A DNA stretch of 64,000 nt from positions 372,001-436,000 of the forward strand of contig NZ_NNRI01000007.1 of NCBI RefSeq assembly GCF_002270415.1, read 5' to 3'. Every line of letters starts with the position of its first letter. Positions within the stretch are counted from its first letter, which is position 1. The notes below the pieces were generated by a model. That model was given only the letters and a program-made list of their open reading frames with translations, was not told where the DNA came from and did no database searches. The position numbers and the translations under genes are program-made. The DNA is from Mesorhizobium sophorae (lineage in GTDB: Bacteria > Pseudomonadota > Alphaproteobacteria > Rhizobiales > Rhizobiaceae). Below are positions 1-8,759 of this stretch, one piece after another.

Positions 1-523
1 GGCTGGGGTTGAGCATCAGCGCTCGGGCGATGGCGATACGCTGGCGCTGGCCGCCGGAAAACATATGCGGATAGCGATTGTAGTGCTCGGGTCCGAGACC
101 GACCTTCTTCAGCATCTTCATGGCAAGGTCGCGCCGTTCCTCAGCCGGCTTGCCGGTGTTGATGAGCAGCGGTTCGCCCAGCACGTCGCCGATTTTCTGG
201 CGCGGGTTGAGAGACCCGTAAGGGTTCTGGAAAACGATCTGCACCTTGCGGCGCATCTCCTTGCTCAGCCCGTCCTTGGCGATGTCGACCTTGTTGCCGT
301 CGATGAACAGCTCACCCGAAGTCGCAGGATCGATCAGCGTGATGATGCGGGCCAGCGTCGACTTACCGCAGCCGCTTTCACCGACGATTGCGAGCGTCTT
401 GCCCTTGTCGACGCTGAACGAGACACCCTTGACCGCATGCACCGTACGCTGTGCGCGAAACAGCCCGCCCCCGACATGATAGTCGCGGACGATATTCTTG
501 CCTTCGACGACCTTGATGCTCAT
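1..523 (-). CDS. dppF: Dipeptide ABC transporter ATP-binding protein DppF (3' end beyond window)
   Basis: This is the second ATPase of a dipeptide importer. It would power uptake through DppB and DppC at the inner membrane. Only the first 174 codons lie in the window. They show a Walker A motif GESGCGKST, a Q-loop region (QIVFQNPYGSLNPRQ) and the ABC signature SGGQRQR; Walker B is off the edge. The ATG at 523 overlaps the dppD stop by 4 bases (ATGA), as expected for the last gene of the operon. The order A-B-C-D-F and the spacing make the dpp assignment firm. Substrate specificity within di- and oligopeptides cannot be read from an ATPase. Confidence 0.93.
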   Translation of the reverse strand, partial: MSIKVVEGKNIVRDYHVGGGLFRAQRTVHAVKGVSFSVDKGKTLAIVGESGCGKSTLARIITLIDPATSGELFIDGNKVDIAKDGLSKEMRRKVQIVFQNPYGSLNPRQKIGDVLGEPLLINTGKPAEERRDLAMKMLKKVGLGPEHYNRYPHMFSGGQRQRIAIARALMLNPS

Positions 524-1371
524 GCGGCGGCTCCCGAAGGCGCCGGCTCGAACAGCATGTCGGAAACGGTCGGCAGCCGGTCGCCGACGGCATTCTCCGG
601 CAGGGCCGACAAAAGCGCGCGCGTGTAGTTGCTCTTCGGCGATTCAAACAGCGACAGCACGTCGGCCTCTTCCATCTTGCGGCCCTTGTACTGGACGACG
701 ACGCGGTCGGCGGTCTCGGCAACGACGCCCATATTGTGGGTGATCATGATCAGCCCCATGCCGTATTTGGCCTGCAACGACACCAGGAGATCGAGGATCT
801 GCTTCTGGATGGTGACGTCGAGGGCGGTGGTCGGCTCGTCGGCGATCAGCAGCTTCGGATTGCAGGCGATGGCGATGGCGATCATGACGCGCTGGCACTG
901 GCCGCCCGACATCTGGTGCGGGAACGAGTTCAGCCGTTCCGCCGGCTCGGCAATACCGACCTGCGTCAAGAGTTCGATGGCGCGCTCCCGGCGCTGCGCA
1001 CCGGCCATACCCATATGAAAGCGCAGCACCTCTTCGATCTGGAAGCCGACGGTGAAGCAGGGATTGAGGCTGGCCATCGGCTCCTGGAAGATCATCGACA
1101 TGTCCTTGCCGACGATCTTGCGCCGCTCGGCAGGGCTTAGCTTCAGAAGATCGCGGCCATTGAAGCTCATGCGGTCGGCGGTGACAGTGGCCGTCCATGG
1201 CAACAGCCCCATGACCGCCAGCATCGACACCGATTTGCCTGAACCGGATTCGCCGACGATCGCCAGCACTTCGCGCTCGTCGACATGGAGCGACACGCCG
1301 TCAACGGCGCGGAATGAACCGGAAGCGGTCTGGAACTCGACGACGAGGTTCTGGATATCGAGCAGCGCCAT
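520..1371 (-). CDS. dppD: Dipeptide ABC transporter ATP-binding protein DppD
   Basis: First ATPase of the dipeptide importer, 283 aa. Walker A GESGSGKS lies near residue 40. The Q-loop ([12 protein letters not shown]), signature MSGGQCQRV and Walker B ([12 protein letters not shown]) follow in order. I chose the ATG at 1371 because AGGAGG lies 6 bases upstream and it gives a TGATG overlap with the dppC stop; a GTG one codon earlier is possible. The C-terminus is about 40 residues shorter than the E. coli protein as I recall it, and it lacks a clear oligopeptide-transporter C-terminal extension. It is translationally coupled on both sides. Confidence 0.93.
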   Translation of the reverse strand: MALLDIQNLVVEFQTASGSFRAVDGVSLHVDEREVLAIVGESGSGKSVSMLAVMGLLPWTATVTADRMSFNGRDLLKLSPAERRKIVGKDMSMIFQEPMASLNPCFTVGFQIEEVLRFHMGMAGAQRRERAIELLTQVGIAEPAERLNSFPHQMSGGQCQRVMIAIAIACNPKLLIADEPTTALDVTIQKQILDLLVSLQAKYGMGLIMITHNMGVVAETADRVVVQYKGRKMEEADVLSLFESPKSNYTRALLSALPENAVGDRLPTVSDMLFEPAPSGAAA

Positions 1372-2285
1372 CACGACCTCCTCAGTTTCGGATCGAGCGC
1401 GTCACGCAGACCGTCGCCGATCAGATTGATGGCAAGCACAGTGATGAGGATGGCAAGACCGGGGAAGGTCACGACCCACCAGGCGCGCAGGATGAATTCG
1501 CGCGCCGAAGCGAGCATCGTTCCCCATTCGGGCGTTGGCGGCTGGGCGCCGAGGCCGAGGAAGCCGAGAGCGGCCGCCTCGAGGATAGCGTTGGAAAACG
1601 ACAGCGTGCCCTGGACGATCAGCGGTCCCAGGCAATTCGGCAGGATGGTGCGAAGCATCTGCCTGATATGGCCGGCGCCGGCGACCTTCGCCGCCACGAC
1701 ATATTCGCGGCTCTTCTCCGCCATCACGGCAGCGCGCACCAGCCGCGCGAAATGCGGCTGCAGGACAAGCGCGATGGCCAGCATCGCATTGAACAGGCCA
1801 GGGCCAAGGATGGTGACCATCACCAGCGCCAGCAACAACGACGGGAAAGCCAGGATGAGGTCCATCACGCGCATGATCGCCACGTCGACCCAGCCGCGGA
1901 AATAGCCGGCCAGCAGGCCGAGCGTGATGCCGCCGGTGAGCGCCAGCGAGACCACGACCGCGCCGATCAGCAGCGAGAAGCGCGCGCCGTAGAGCAGGCG
2001 CGAGAGGATGTCACGCCCGACCGGATCGGTGCCGAGCAGATATTGTGTCGAGCCGCCGTCCTGCCAGGCCGGAGGCCGCAGGAATGCAGTCTTGTCCTGG
2101 ACGTCGGGTGCATAGGGAGCCAGCAGCGGCGCAAACAGCGCAGCCAGCACCAGCAGGATGAAGACGAACAGGCCGATGACGGCGCCGCGGTTCACCGAGA
2201 AATAATACCAGAAGGTCCTGAGACCGGTGAGGCGATCCGGGTTGCCGGCGGCCATCGGGCCGATTTCGGTCGACTGGCTCATCAT
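1371..2285 (-). CDS. dppC: Dipeptide ABC transporter permease DppC
   Basis: Inner-membrane permease of the dipeptide importer, 304 aa. A short cytoplasmic N-terminus is followed by a first membrane span (GAVIGLFVFILLVLAALFA), then five further hydrophobic segments in the BPD_transp_1 domain. An EAAALGFLGLG-type coupling helix lies near the C-terminus. The open frame extends further upstream, but the ATG at 2285 overlaps the dppB stop as ATGA and yields the normal family length. It should heterodimerise with DppB. Confidence 0.93.
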   Translation of the reverse strand: MMSQSTEIGPMAAGNPDRLTGLRTFWYYFSVNRGAVIGLFVFILLVLAALFAPLLAPYAPDVQDKTAFLRPPAWQDGGSTQYLLGTDPVGRDILSRLLYGARFSLLIGAVVVSLALTGGITLGLLAGYFRGWVDVAIMRVMDLILAFPSLLLALVMVTILGPGLFNAMLAIALVLQPHFARLVRAAVMAEKSREYVVAAKVAGAGHIRQMLRTILPNCLGPLIVQGTLSFSNAILEAAALGFLGLGAQPPTPEWGTMLASAREFILRAWWVVTFPGLAILITVLAINLIGDGLRDALDPKLRRS

Positions 2286-3289
2286 GCCGCCCTTATGCGT
2301 GGGTTGATAACGGCATAGAGTACATCGACGATCAGGTTCACGGCCATGACGATAAGGGCGATCAAGAGCAGGCCAGACTGCACGACAACATAGTCGCGCT
2401 TGGATATGGATTCGACCATCCACCTGCCGATGCCAGGCCAGGAGAAGATCGTTTCGGTAAGGATGGCCCCGGCGAGCAGCGTACTAACCTGCAGGCCGAT
2501 GGTAGTGACCACCGGAATGAGTGCGTTGCGCAGAGCGTGCACGCCGATGACTCGGGCCGACGAAAGCCCTTTGGCTCGGGCCGTCCGCACGTAGTCCTCG
2601 CCCAGCACCTCGAGCATGGCGGAGCGCGTCTGGCGCGCTATCACAGCCAGCGGAATGGTGCCGAGCACGATTGTCGGCAGCACCAGATGGCGCAATACCG
2701 AGCGAAATGCATCCCATTTGCCGTAGAGCAAGGTGTCGATGGTCATGAAGCCGGTGATCGGCTTGAAGAAGAACTGCAGGTCGATGCGGCCGTTAACCGG
2801 TGTCCAGCCGAGATAGCCGGAGAAAAAGATGATCAGCAGCAGGCCCCACCAGAAGATCGGCATGGAGTAGCCGACGAGCGCCGTGCCCATCAGCGACTGG
2901 TCGAACCAGGAGCCGCGCTTGATCGCCGCGAAGATGCCGGCCGGAATGCCGAGCACCATGGCGAAAATCATGGCGAAGAACGACAGTTCCAGCGTCGCCG
3001 GGAAGAGCGTCTTGAACTCTTCGAGCACCGGGCGCTTGGACGAGATGGAGACCCCGAAATCGCCGGTCACGACCTCGCCGACATAGCGTGCGTATTGCTG
3101 CCAGATCGGCAGATTATAGCCGAACTGCTCCTTGAGTTCCTCGTAACGCGCCGGCGCCACGCCGTGTTCGCCGGCCATGGCAAGGATGGGATCGCCAGGC
3201 AGCAGCCTGACGAAGGCGAAGGCACAGATAGTGATGCCGACAAGCGTCGGGATCAAAAGTGCAATTCTGTGAAGAATATATTTGAGCAT
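2282..3289 (-). CDS. dppB: Dipeptide ABC transporter permease DppB
   Basis: Inner-membrane permease, 335 aa, close to E. coli DppB in length. It begins MLKYILHRIALLIPTL, the usual first helix of this subfamily, and carries the BPD_transp_1 region with the conserved stretch RTARAKGLS near residue 220 (the EAA-loop equivalent contacting the ATPases). It lies 43 bases downstream of dppA and overlaps dppC by 4 bases, so one transcript with dppACDF is likely. Confidence 0.94.
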   Translation of the reverse strand: MLKYILHRIALLIPTLVGITICAFAFVRLLPGDPILAMAGEHGVAPARYEELKEQFGYNLPIWQQYARYVGEVVTGDFGVSISSKRPVLEEFKTLFPATLELSFFAMIFAMVLGIPAGIFAAIKRGSWFDQSLMGTALVGYSMPIFWWGLLLIIFFSGYLGWTPVNGRIDLQFFFKPITGFMTIDTLLYGKWDAFRSVLRHLVLPTIVLGTIPLAVIARQTRSAMLEVLGEDYVRTARAKGLSSARVIGVHALRNALIPVVTTIGLQVSTLLAGAILTETIFSWPGIGRWMVESISKRDYVVVQSGLLLIALIVMAVNLIVDVLYAVINPRIRAA

Positions 3290-3332
3290 GGCGAAGGGGG
3301 CAGCGCTCTACAGCGCCGCCCCACTCGATATC

Positions 3333-4931
3333 TTATTCGGCTTTGTCGACGCCGTCGAAGCGGTGAATGCCGAGCGGGTCCATCATGAAACCGCTGACAT
3401 TCTTGCGCACGACTGCGTAGACTTGGCTGTGTGCCAGCAGGAAGGCCGGAGCCTGCTTCTGGAAGACGACCTGCGCCTGCTCATAGAGCTTGGTGCGCTC
3501 GGCCTGGTCGCTGGTCTTCTTGGCCTTCTGGATCAGGTCCTCGAAGTCCTTGTCGCACCAGCTCGAGTAGTTCGAGACGCCGATGGCGGAGCAGGCGAAC
3601 AGGGTGGCGAAGAAGTTGTCCGGATCGCCATTGTCACCGGTCCAGCCAATCTGGAAGGCGCCTGGACGGTCCTTCTTCTTGCCTTCCGAGCGATACTTCG
3701 TCCACTCGTAGTTCACGATCTCGGCCTTGACGCCGACCTTGGCCCAGTCGGCCTGGATCAGTTCGGCGGCGCGCTGGAAGTTCGGGTTGTAAGGACGAAC
3801 GCGATCGGAAGCCCAGAGCTGGATTTCCGTCAGCCCGGCAGCGGACAGAACTTTCTTGGCCGCATCCGGATCATAGGCGTCGGCCTTCACATCCTTGTCC
3901 CACGACCACATGGTCGGCGGGATCAGGTTTACGGCCGGCGTGGCGCCAGCGTCCTGGAACAGCGACTTGATCAGTGATTCCCGATCGATGGCCTGATTGA
4001 GCGCATGGCGCACCTCGGGCTTGTCGAGTGGCGGGATGGTGGTGTTGTAGCTCATGTAGCCGATGTTCAGGCCGGCCTGATCCATCAGGGTCACGTCCTG
4101 GTTGGCCTTGATCGTGCCGATGTCCGCAGGATTCGGATAGGGCGCGATGTCGCATTCGCCAGCGAGCACCTTCTGGATGCGGGCGGTCGCGTCAGGGGTG
4201 ATGGCGAAGACGAGATCGTCGATCTTCTCCTTGCCCTTGAAATAATCCGGATGGGCCGCGTAACGGATAACCGAATCCAGCTGATAGTCGACGAACTGGA
4301 ACGGGCCGGTGCCGATCGGCTTGGTCGAGAAATCGGCCATCTTACCGGACTTCTCCAGCTGCTCGGCATATTCCTTCGACACGATCGAGGCGAAGTCCAT
4401 GCCGAGGTTGGCAAGCATGGGCGCGTTCGGCTCGGTCAGGGTCAGCTTGACGGTCAGGTCGTCGACCTTTTCCCACTTGGCGACATACTTCGGCATGTCC
4501 ATGCCGGTGTAATAATCCCAAGTCAGGTTCGGCAGGTATTTATCGCCGTTCCACGGGTTCGCCTTGTTGAACTGACGGTCGAAGGAGAAGACGACGTCGT
4601 CGGCGTTGAGGTCGCGGGTCGGCTTGAAATAATCGGTGGTCTGGAACTTCACACCTGGATGCAGATGGAAAGTATAGACCAGGCCATCGTCCGAGATTTC
4701 CCACTTGTCGGCAAGGCCGGGCTCGACCTCGGTGCCGCCATGCTTGAATTCGACCAGGCGCGAATAGACGGTACGCGACGAGGCATCGAAGTCGTTGCCG
4801 CCCGTCGTCGTACCCGGATCAAAATTGGCCGGCGATGCTTCCGAGCAATAGACAAGCGTCTTCGCATTGGCCATGCCGCTCAGGACGCTTGCAGCCAGCA
4901 ACGCGGCCGCAAAAGCGAGTTTCTTTTTCAT
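3333..4931 (-). CDS. dppA: Periplasmic dipeptide-binding protein DppA
   Basis: Solute receptor of the transporter, 532 aa, SBP_bac_5 family. A Sec signal peptide (MKKKLAFAAALLAASVLSG, likely cleaved after ANA near residue 23) precedes a mature N-terminus KTLVYCSEASPANFDPG that closely resembles E. coli DppA. Other DppA-like stretches are GLADKWEISDDGLVYTFHL, GTGPFQFVDY, PYPNPADI and GWTGDNGDPDNFFATLF. The ATG at 4931 follows a GGGAG Shine-Dalgarno. It is the first gene of dppABCDF. The upstream region 4932-5386 holds a short inverted repeat but no gene. Confidence 0.95.
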   Translation of the reverse strand: MKKKLAFAAALLAASVLSGMANAKTLVYCSEASPANFDPGTTTGGNDFDASSRTVYSRLVEFKHGGTEVEPGLADKWEISDDGLVYTFHLHPGVKFQTTDYFKPTRDLNADDVVFSFDRQFNKANPWNGDKYLPNLTWDYYTGMDMPKYVAKWEKVDDLTVKLTLTEPNAPMLANLGMDFASIVSKEYAEQLEKSGKMADFSTKPIGTGPFQFVDYQLDSVIRYAAHPDYFKGKEKIDDLVFAITPDATARIQKVLAGECDIAPYPNPADIGTIKANQDVTLMDQAGLNIGYMSYNTTIPPLDKPEVRHALNQAIDRESLIKSLFQDAGATPAVNLIPPTMWSWDKDVKADAYDPDAAKKVLSAAGLTEIQLWASDRVRPYNPNFQRAAELIQADWAKVGVKAEIVNYEWTKYRSEGKKKDRPGAFQIGWTGDNGDPDNFFATLFACSAIGVSNYSSWCDKDFEDLIQKAKKTSDQAERTKLYEQAQVVFQKQAPAFLLAHSQVYAVVRKNVSGFMMDPLGIHRFDGVDKAE

Positions 4932-5054
4932 TGAGCACTCCCTGATGTTCTTCCAAGCCCCTCTATCAGGCTCGCGAAGCCCGCATATAAGCACCGTTTT
5001 TCCGGCTTTGGAACACCCCGTTTGCTTACCCCTCGGGAAGCAGGAAAAAAATCC

Positions 5055-5072
5055 GCCATTTTGCTAAATGGC
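5055..5072. promoter_or_regulatory. Inverted repeat upstream of dppA
   Basis: Seven-base arms GCCATTT and AAATGGC around TGCT form an AT-rich inverted repeat about 125 bases upstream of the dppA start. The motif TTTGCTAA/TTAGCA recurs a few bases to the right (5081-5086). A weak promoter-like pair (TTCCAA, 17 bases, TTATAT on the minus strand) lies between it and dppA. It may be a regulator site for peptide uptake. It could also form a hairpin followed by a T-rich tract on the minus strand. Confidence 0.3.
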
Positions 5073-5386
5073 AGAAAAAATTAGCAGTTTTTTCCATTCA
5101 CGGGATTGTTAACGACCGCATTTTTTTATTGATCGCCGATCTGGCGATACAGGTGCCGCGCCGACCTTCGCCCGGCCGAGGATGCGGCAGGACACCGGCT
5201 CGCAGTATCGGCGGCGGAAAGATTTTCGGCGGCAAATCTTTCGCCGCCTTGCCGCAGGGGCAAGACTTGCACCGCCGCCGATAGAGGCAATACATAGAAG
5301 ACATCCCAGGCCGCAGCGGGGGGACGTCTCTGTCAATTCGGGGCGAGCGCGGCACGGGCGAACAAGAATTATCCAGGGAGGAACGG

Positions 5387-7297
5387 GTGGCAAAAGCATC
5401 AAAGACGACGGCGTCGGTGAAAGCCAAGACGGCTGCCAAGGCAGCCGCCGGCGCATTCAAGCCGAAAGCGCCCGTTGCCAAAGCCGCCGCGGCCAAGCCG
5501 AAGGCGGCACCTGTGCCGGTGCGGGCAAGTGCAAAGCCCGCGGCCAAGGCCCAGGCCAAGCCTGCCGTCGGAAAGCCGGCCGCGGCCTCGCGATTGCCGA
5601 AGGTACTGACGGCCCTGACTGCCGGACTGCCGGAAAAGCCATGGCTCAAAAGCTATCCGAAAAGCATACCAGCTGAAATCGGCGCCTTGCCCTACAGCTC
5701 TATCGGCGATTTCCTGGTCGCCGCCTGCAAGCAATTTTCCGCCCAGCCCGCCTTTACCTGCATGGACAAGTCCATCAGCTATGCCGATGTCGAACGGCTG
5801 TCGGCGGCCTTCGGCGCATACCTGCAATCGAAGGGACTGCAAAAGGGCGCACGCGTCGCCCTGATGATGCCCAACGTGCTGCAATATCCGGTGGCGATGA
5901 TGGCCGTCTTGCGCGCCGGCTATGTCGTGGTGAACATCAATCCGCTCTACACGCCGCGCGAACTGGAGCACCAGCTCAAAGATTCCGGTGCACAGGCCAT
6001 CGTCATCCTGGAGAACTTCGCCAGCACCTTGCAGGCGGTCATCTCCAGAACGGCGGTCAAGCATGTCGTGGTCGCCGCGATGGGAGACATGCTCGGCGGA
6101 CTGAAGGGCACGATCGTCAATTTCGTCGTGCGCCGGGTGAAGAAGATGGTGCCGGCATGGTCGCTGCCCGGCCATGTCAAGTTCAACGCGGCCGTCAAGG
6201 CCGGCGGCGGCGTGGGCTTCAAGCCAGCCAAGGTGGCGGCCGACGATGTCGCCTTCCTGCAATATACGGGCGGCACCACCGGCGTCTCGAAGGGTGCAAC
6301 GCTGCTCCACAGCAACGTGCTGGCCAATGTCGTGCAGAACGCGCAGTGGATGGAAGACGCCTATACGATCAAGCCGAAACCGGCGCATCCGAACTTTATC
6401 TGCGCCCTGCCGCTCTATCATATCTTCGCGCTGACGGTGAACGCGCTGATGGGCATGCAGCAAGGTGCGCGCAATGTGCTCATTCCCAACCCGCGCGATA
6501 TTCCCGGCTTCGTCAAGGAACTGCAGAAATATCCGATCCACATCTTTCCGGGCTTGAACACGCTGTTCAACGCCCTGCTCAACAATGAGGACTTCCGCAA
6601 GCTCGACTTCAAGCCGCTGGTGCTGACGCTGGGCGGCGGCATGGCGGTGCAGAAGGGCGTCGCCGAACGCTGGAAGGCCCTGACCGGCTGTCCGGTGACC
6701 GAAGGCTACGGGCTGTCGGAAACCTCGCCGGTGGCCACCGCCAACAAGTTCAGCGCCAGCGACTTCACCGGCACCATCGGCCTGCCGCTGCCGTCGACGG
6801 AGATCGCCATCCGCGACGACGACGGCAACAATCTGCCGCTCGGCGAGGTCGGCGAAATCTGCATCCGGGGGCCGCAAGTAATGGCGGGCTACTGGAACCG
6901 GCCGGATGAGACCGCCAAGGTGATGACCAAGGACGGCTATTTCAAATCCGGCGACATGGGCTTCATGGACGAGCGCGGCTACACCAAGATCGTCGACCGC
7001 AAGAAGGACATGATCCTGGTCTCGGGCTTCAACGTCTATCCGAACGAGCTTGAGGAAGTCGTGGCGATGCATCCGGGCGTGCTCGAAGTGGCGGCGATCG
7101 GCGTGCCGGACGAGCATTCGGGCGAGGTGCCGAAGCTGTTCGTGGTCAGGAAGGATCCGGCGCTGACCGCAGAGACGCTCACCGCCTATTGCCGCGAGAA
7201 CCTGACCGGCTACAAGCGGCCTAAATACATCGAATTCCGGACCGAGCTGCCGAAGACGCCGGTCGGCAAGATCCTGCGGCGGGCGCTCCGCGAATGA
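5387..7297 (+). CDS. fadD: Long-chain fatty-acid--CoA ligase with Ala/Lys-rich N-terminal extension
   Basis: AMP-forming acyl-CoA ligase, 636 aa. It activates fatty acids with ATP and CoA for beta-oxidation. Motifs are the ATP loop YTGGTTGVSKGA (near residue 290), GYGLSETSP, the hinge YFKSGDMGFMD, DRKKDMILVSGFNVYPNE and the catalytic-lysine region KTPVGKILRRAL at the C-terminus. The GTG start at 5387 sits 5 bases after GGAGG. Residues 1-70 are an unusual extension composed almost only of A, K, P, V and T, with histone H1/PhaF-like AAKP repeats. The conserved ligase domain begins near residue 85. The stop overlaps the next gene by 4 bases. Confidence 0.92.
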   Translation: MAKASKTTASVKAKTAAKAAAGAFKPKAPVAKAAAAKPKAAPVPVRASAKPAAKAQAKPAVGKPAAASRLPKVLTALTAGLPEKPWLKSYPKSIPAEIGALPYSSIGDFLVAACKQFSAQPAFTCMDKSISYADVERLSAAFGAYLQSKGLQKGARVALMMPNVLQYPVAMMAVLRAGYVVVNINPLYTPRELEHQLKDSGAQAIVILENFASTLQAVISRTAVKHVVVAAMGDMLGGLKGTIVNFVVRRVKKMVPAWSLPGHVKFNAAVKAGGGVGFKPAKVAADDVAFLQYTGGTTGVSKGATLLHSNVLANVVQNAQWMEDAYTIKPKPAHPNFICALPLYHIFALTVNALMGMQQGARNVLIPNPRDIPGFVKELQKYPIHIFPGLNTLFNALLNNEDFRKLDFKPLVLTLGGGMAVQKGVAERWKALTGCPVTEGYGLSETSPVATANKFSASDFTGTIGLPLPSTEIAIRDDDGNNLPLGEVGEICIRGPQVMAGYWNRPDETAKVMTKDGYFKSGDMGFMDERGYTKIVDRKKDMILVSGFNVYPNELEEVVAMHPGVLEVAAIGVPDEHSGEVPKLFVVRKDPALTAETLTAYCRENLTGYKRPKYIEFRTELPKTPVGKILRRALRE

Positions 7298-8031
7298 CGG
7301 CAGCCGACGGCCTTGGCGCCGTGGATGCACCTTGCCGTCCTGACCCGACCGAGTTCATCAGGGCGAACATGCGCATCGCCCCGGTGCCGTCGCTTCCCGA
7401 GATCCTGCTTTATACGGCTCATCCGGGGAGTGGCCTGAGGCGGCTTATCGATCCGCGGCAAAGCTTCGACGATGATGACGACACGGCCGAGGCGGATGAG
7501 GATGGACCCGATCCGCAGCCGCCCTACTGGGCCTATGCCTGGGCCGGCGGCGCCGTCCTTGCGCGCTATATACTCGACCATCCACTAACCGTGGCCGGTC
7601 GGCGCGTGCTCGACCTCGGCGCCGGTTCGGGCCTTGTCGGCATTGCCGCGGCCAAGGCCGGGGCGAGCGCGGTGATCGCCGCGGAGATCGATCGTAACGG
7701 CATTGCAGCGATCGGCCTCAACGCCGCGGCGAACGGCGTCGCGATGACGGTCATGGCGCAGGATATTACCCGCGGATCGCCGCCTGCGGTCGATGTCGTC
7801 ACCGCCGGCGACGTCTTTTATGGACAGGACGTCGCCGACCGCGTCATGCCTTTCCTCGACCGCTGCCTTGATGCCGGTATCGAGGTTCTTGTTGGCGATC
7901 CGGGCCGCGCCTACCTGCCGCGATCGCGGCTGCGCCTGCTTGCCGAATACCAGGTGCCGGACTTCGGCCAGACGAACGACAGCGCGCCGAAGAGCGGTGT
8001 CTTCCGTTTGGAGGGTATATCCGGCCGCTAG
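7294..8031 (+). CDS. METTL20-like protein-lysine methyltransferase (ETF-beta type)
   Basis: Class I SAM-dependent methyltransferase, 245 aa. The N-terminal FIRANMRIAPVPSLPEI, the PYWAYAWAGG segment, SAM motif I (VLDLGAGSGLVGIAAAKAGA, near residue 100), GDVFYGQDVADRV and LVGDPGRAYLP match the ETFBKMT/METTL20 family. The human and Agrobacterium members methylate lysines of the electron-transfer flavoprotein beta subunit, and the Agrobacterium one also L7/L12. An acidic run DDDDDTAEADEDG lies near residue 55. ATGA overlap with fadD indicates coupling, and ETF is the electron acceptor of acyl-CoA dehydrogenases, so the pairing makes sense. The substrate here is inferred. Confidence 0.82.
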   Translation: MTAADGLGAVDAPCRPDPTEFIRANMRIAPVPSLPEILLYTAHPGSGLRRLIDPRQSFDDDDDTAEADEDGPDPQPPYWAYAWAGGAVLARYILDHPLTVAGRRVLDLGAGSGLVGIAAAKAGASAVIAAEIDRNGIAAIGLNAAANGVAMTVMAQDITRGSPPAVDVVTAGDVFYGQDVADRVMPFLDRCLDAGIEVLVGDPGRAYLPRSRLRLLAEYQVPDFGQTNDSAPKSGVFRLEGISGR

Positions 8032-8759
8032 ATCGTTTCCTTGACTCGCGCCGACAGAAAATCCGGCAGATCGGCAACCGAATCCAGCACGATATCGGCG
8101 ATCGACGACAGCGATTCAGGTGTGCCGGTGCCGGAGAGCACGCCGATCGCCAGCCCGCAGCCGCCGGCTCGCGCCATCTCCAGGTCGTGGCGATTGTCGC
8201 CGACCATGGCGACTTGCGCCGGCTTCAGCCCGGTCAGGTCGCAGAAGGCGAAGATCGTGTCCGGCGCCGGTTTCGGATTGGCCACCGCGTCATAGCCATA
8301 GGCAGCGTCGAAGAGCTGGGCGACGCCAAGCGTGACCATCGTCTTCTCCGCGCCGCTGGTTGAATCGTTGGTAGCGACGCCGAGCCGGTAGGATCGCTTG
8401 TGCAGCACTGTCAGCGTTTCGACGATGCCGGGCAGCGCCACCGCCATCGACGAGCCTTGCACGGACGTGATTTCGTTGAAGCGGGCGACGGCCAGCATCT
8501 GGTCCTCGTCGGACAGGCGCGGGAACCACAGTTCGACGACATCCATGTTGGTGCCCGAGGCAAAGATCGAATCGGGCCTGAACCGCTTGTTGACGAAATC
8601 GAAACCCGCCGCCGAAAGGAGCCTGTCGGCCTTCCAGCGATCGCCCTCGGCGGCATCCATGGCCATGAAGTCGGCAATGCCGAGCCAGGTCGCGTTGAAG
8701 TCGACAAGCGTCCCGTCCTTGTCGAACAATATGCCCTTGATGTCTGCCAAACTGCTCAC
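8028..8759 (-). CDS. HAD-family phosphatase (phosphoglycolate phosphatase-like)
   Basis: Haloacid-dehalogenase-superfamily phosphatase, 243 aa. Motif I DKDGTLVD lies near residue 14, motif II is in LGVATNDST, and motifs III/IV ([26 protein letters not shown]) follow. The cap domain between motifs I and II is consistent with Gph-like enzymes acting on small phosphate esters. I chose the GTG at 8759 because it overlaps the pgi stop by 4 bases. The open frame extends further but without a ribosome site. Its stop shares the palindrome CTAG with the stop of the convergent methyltransferase gene. The substrate is unknown. Confidence 0.85.
   Translation of the reverse strand: MSSLADIKGILFDKDGTLVDFNATWLGIADFMAMDAAEGDRWKADRLLSAAGFDFVNKRFRPDSIFASGTNMDVVELWFPRLSDEDQMLAVARFNEITSVQGSSMAVALPGIVETLTVLHKRSYRLGVATNDSTSGAEKTMVTLGVAQLFDAAYGYDAVANPKPAPDTIFAFCDLTGLKPAQVAMVGDNRHDLEMARAGGCGLAIGVLSGTGTPESLSSIADIVLDSVADLPDFLSARVKETI

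Noticed and set aside
5399..7330. A 643-codon open frame on the minus strand opposite fadD, rich in His, Arg and Asp.
   Set aside because: It is the antisense shadow of a high-GC coding gene. fadD has unmistakable motifs, and the shadow has none and no ribosome site.
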